This document shows positions 6,184 through 7,606 of a stretch of 7,606 nt of DNA, piece after piece (the first letter of the stretch is position 1; the number at the start of each line of letters is the position of its first letter). The DNA is from an uncultured Selenomonadales bacterium (GTDB lineage Bacteria; Bacillota; Negativicutes; Selenomonadales; Selenomonadaceae). Where the stretch lies: contig CAMJAZ010000063.1 in assembly GCA_946403735.1 (NCBI GenBank), positions 1 through 7,606 on the forward strand. Direction: 5' to 3'. The notes under the pieces were generated by a model. It was not told the DNA's origin and ran no database searches. It saw nothing but the letters and a program-made list of their open reading frames with translations. The position numbers and the translations under genes are program-made.

Positions 6184-7179
6184 TTAAAACGCTGTTTCAA
6201 TCGTGCCGATAATGTCGCCGCGATGATTTTTCAAAACGGGCGGAAACTTTTCATCAAGTTTAGCAGCTTCATCTTTCGTCAGCAAGTCCAAATGTTTCAG
6301 CACGGCAATAACCATTGGCGTGACTGCGGCAAAACTTCCGTCCTCAATCTTAAACGCAATGCCCAAATCTTCATCTTTAACGGCAAGACAATAAACCGCG
6401 TCTGAACCAATTTTCGCAATGATTCTGCCTTTCGTAATTTCAGGTACAGCTAAATCAATTCTGCCCGTACCAGAAACAACTTGCGGATATTTTGACATTG
6501 CGTCGCGAATTTTTGTTGCGGCAACTTCATATTCGCCCCAGTTGCCGCGTTGAGGCGTTGAAAGTCTAGCGTAAGCCAGCGCCATATTGTACAGCGGCAG
6601 ATAAAATACTGGTACGCCGCAACCGTCAATTCCAATTTCTAATTTATCTTCAGGAACTTTCGACGCCATTGCAACGTGCTTGAAAATTAATTGCTGCGCC
6701 TCATGTTCAGGTTTAGTGTAGCCTTCGTAGGGAACGCCGAGCATCATTGCCAAAGCGATAATTTGTGAATGTTTGCCAGAACATTGATTGTGAACTGCAG
6801 TAACAGGTTCACCGGCTATCAACATTTTTCTGTAAGTCTTACCATGTAAAGGGCGTAAAACTCCGCAGTCTAAAACTGATTCGTCGAGACCAAGTTTAGC
6901 CAAAATGCCGCGTACCAGTGCAACGTGATTGTCTTCGCCGCTATGTGACGAAACAAGTACGGCTAATTCTTCGTCAGACAAACTATATTTTTCAAGTCCG
7001 CCATTTTTGACGAAGGGCAACGCTTGAAAAGGTTTAGCCGCTGAACGCCAAAACATTGGCAAGTTTGCATTTCCTACGGATGAAATAATTTTTCCCGCGC
7101 AGTTCACCGCCGCCACGTCGCCGCGATGAATATTTTCTACGTGACCTGCCCGCGTATATTTTAAAACAATTTCGCTCAT
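6184..7179 (-). CDS. L-asparaginase, class 3 / ReAV-like (Asparaginase_II family)
   Basis: 331 residues, cytosolic (no signal peptide), typical length for the Asparaginase_II family (PF06089); hydrolyses L-asparagine to aspartate and ammonia. It is unrelated to E. coli AnsA/AnsB. The residues known from Rhizobium etli ReAV are present with a constant offset of two: S46 and K49 in WRSAAKPFQALP (nucleophile pair), S78 in SSHSGEDNH, the zinc ligands C133 and K136 in HNQCSGKH, and C187 in GIDGCGVPVF. VSGTGRIDL (about 235-243) and AKIGSD with K256 are likely further active-site parts. The start is secure: AGGAGG at 7188-7193 is 8 nt upstream of the ATG and overlaps the stop region of the preceding gene. 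It lies 12 nt after the unidentified upstream gene, so they are probably co-transcribed. Activity on asparagine is expected but no kinetic class can be read from sequence. Confidence 0.93.
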   Translation of the reverse strand: MSEIVLKYTRAGHVENIHRGDVAAVNCAGKIISSVGNANLPMFWRSAAKPFQALPFVKNGGLEKYSLSDEELAVLVSSHSGEDNHVALVRGILAKLGLDESVLDCGVLRPLHGKTYRKMLIAGEPVTAVHNQCSGKHSQIIALAMMLGVPYEGYTKPEHEAQQLIFKHVAMASKVPEDKLEIGIDGCGVPVFYLPLYNMALAYARLSTPQRGNWGEYEVAATKIRDAMSKYPQVVSGTGRIDLAVPEITKGRIIAKIGSDAVYCLAVKDEDLGIAFKIEDGSFAAVTPMVIAVLKHLDLLTKDEAAKLDEKFPPVLKNHRGDIIGTIETAF

Positions 7180-7191
7180 AAATTTTTCCTC

Positions 7192-7605
7192 CTACTTTGT
7201 CCGCGTCGTAACACCATTTCTGCGCCTATGCGTATTTCTATTTTCATCTGATTTATTCGTCGAATCTTTATCGTCGTCAAGTTCTTCCTGCGGCAAATCG
7301 CCAGGCAAGGTAATTTTATTTATCGGATAATCTTTTGGATTAAGTTTAGCATCAGCGGCGCTAAGTTTGCCAGTCGAACGCGCTATTAAATCTTCGCCGT
7401 TGAAACGCGCCCAAATTAAAATTGTGCGGTAAAATCGACCGATAACGCTTGTTCGCGGAATGTCAGCAAGTTTGACTGGTTCGCCAGTTATATCGCTGTC
7501 CAACTCCGTCAATGTATCGTCAAGGTCAACGCGCCTTGTAACTTGCACCGTACCGTTTCTAAAATCGAACGTCAAATAATCTGCGCGTCCTGCCAAAATA
7601 TCATA
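7192..7605 (-). CDS. Unidentified protein, C-terminal part (5' end outside window)
   Basis: The frame is open to the right edge, giving 137 visible residues. A TTG at 7596 could start a 134-residue protein but has no visible ribosome binding site in the 10 bases before it, and the frame continues upstream, so a truncated longer protein is more likely. I do not recognise it. Seen: a probable beta-rich stretch (YLTFDFRNGTVQVTRRVDL), a segment GRFYRTILIWARFNGEDLIA that is hydrophobic but interrupted by charges and not a clear membrane helix, then a strongly acidic run (LPQEELDDDKD) and a basic, low-complexity tail rich in N, R, T and K. The charged tail looks disordered. The stop codon at 7194-7192 lies within the asparaginase ribosome binding site, suggesting co-translation. 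It could be a surface or envelope protein tail, but nothing proves this. Confidence 0.6.
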   Translation of the reverse strand, partial: YDILAGRADYLTFDFRNGTVQVTRRVDLDDTLTELDSDITGEPVKLADIPRTSVIGRFYRTILIWARFNGEDLIARSTGKLSAADAKLNPKDYPINKITLPGDLPQEELDDDKDSTNKSDENRNTHRRRNGVTTRTK

Positions 7606-7606
7606 A

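Noticed and set aside
1..7606. Frequent AAAATTTT and GACG-type words throughout
   Set aside because: They recur inside all genes on both strands and follow from Lys-Ile-Phe/Asp-rich codon strings and genome composition; no regular phasing or placement at gene boundaries was seen.

Overview
The window is dense, AT-rich bacterial DNA with almost no intergenic space. Strong AAAGGAGG-type ribosome binding sites, TTG starts, overlapping genes, a futalosine-pathway menaquinone gene and a secreted YkfC-like NlpC/P60 peptidase suggest an anaerobic Bacillota member. A Negativicutes-like lineage is possible, but this is a low-confidence inference because there is no rRNA or other phylogenetic marker here.

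Left part, plus strand (1-2736): two adjacent genes of the DUF262 (GmrS/ParB-like NTPase) superfamily. The first is cut by the window edge. What remains is its C-terminal DUF1524-type HNH nuclease module, starting right at the EHI motif. The second is a complete protein of about 742 residues that carries the DUF262 signature motifs (DGQQRLTTL and NSRGKPL) but no recognisable HNH module. The stop codon of the first runs straight into the ribosome binding site of the second, so they form one translational unit. This is the most interesting content: a candidate two-protein, GmrSD/SspE-like anti-phage or modified-DNA restriction system in which only one partner visibly carries the nuclease.

Middle, plus strand (2729-5018): mqnE (aminofutalosine synthase, radical SAM), overlapping the end of the second DUF262 gene by 8 nt, then a secreted SH3/NlpC-P60 peptidase whose start overlaps the end of mqnE by 53 nt. 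All four plus-strand genes therefore overlap or nearly abut and could be read on one transcript, although their functions (defence, quinone synthesis, peptidoglycan turnover) look unrelated.

Right part, minus strand (7606 down to 5015): an unidentified protein cut by the right edge, a zinc-type (ReAV-like) L-asparaginase, an AIM24/TIGR00266 family protein and a small single-pass membrane protein, in that transcriptional order, with gaps of 12, about 64 and 25 nt. A four-copy heptanucleotide repeat fills part of the gap before the AIM24 gene. The two convergent gene groups meet tail to tail with a 4-nt overlap and no visible terminator. No tRNA, rRNA, CRISPR array, insertion sequence or prophage gene was seen.
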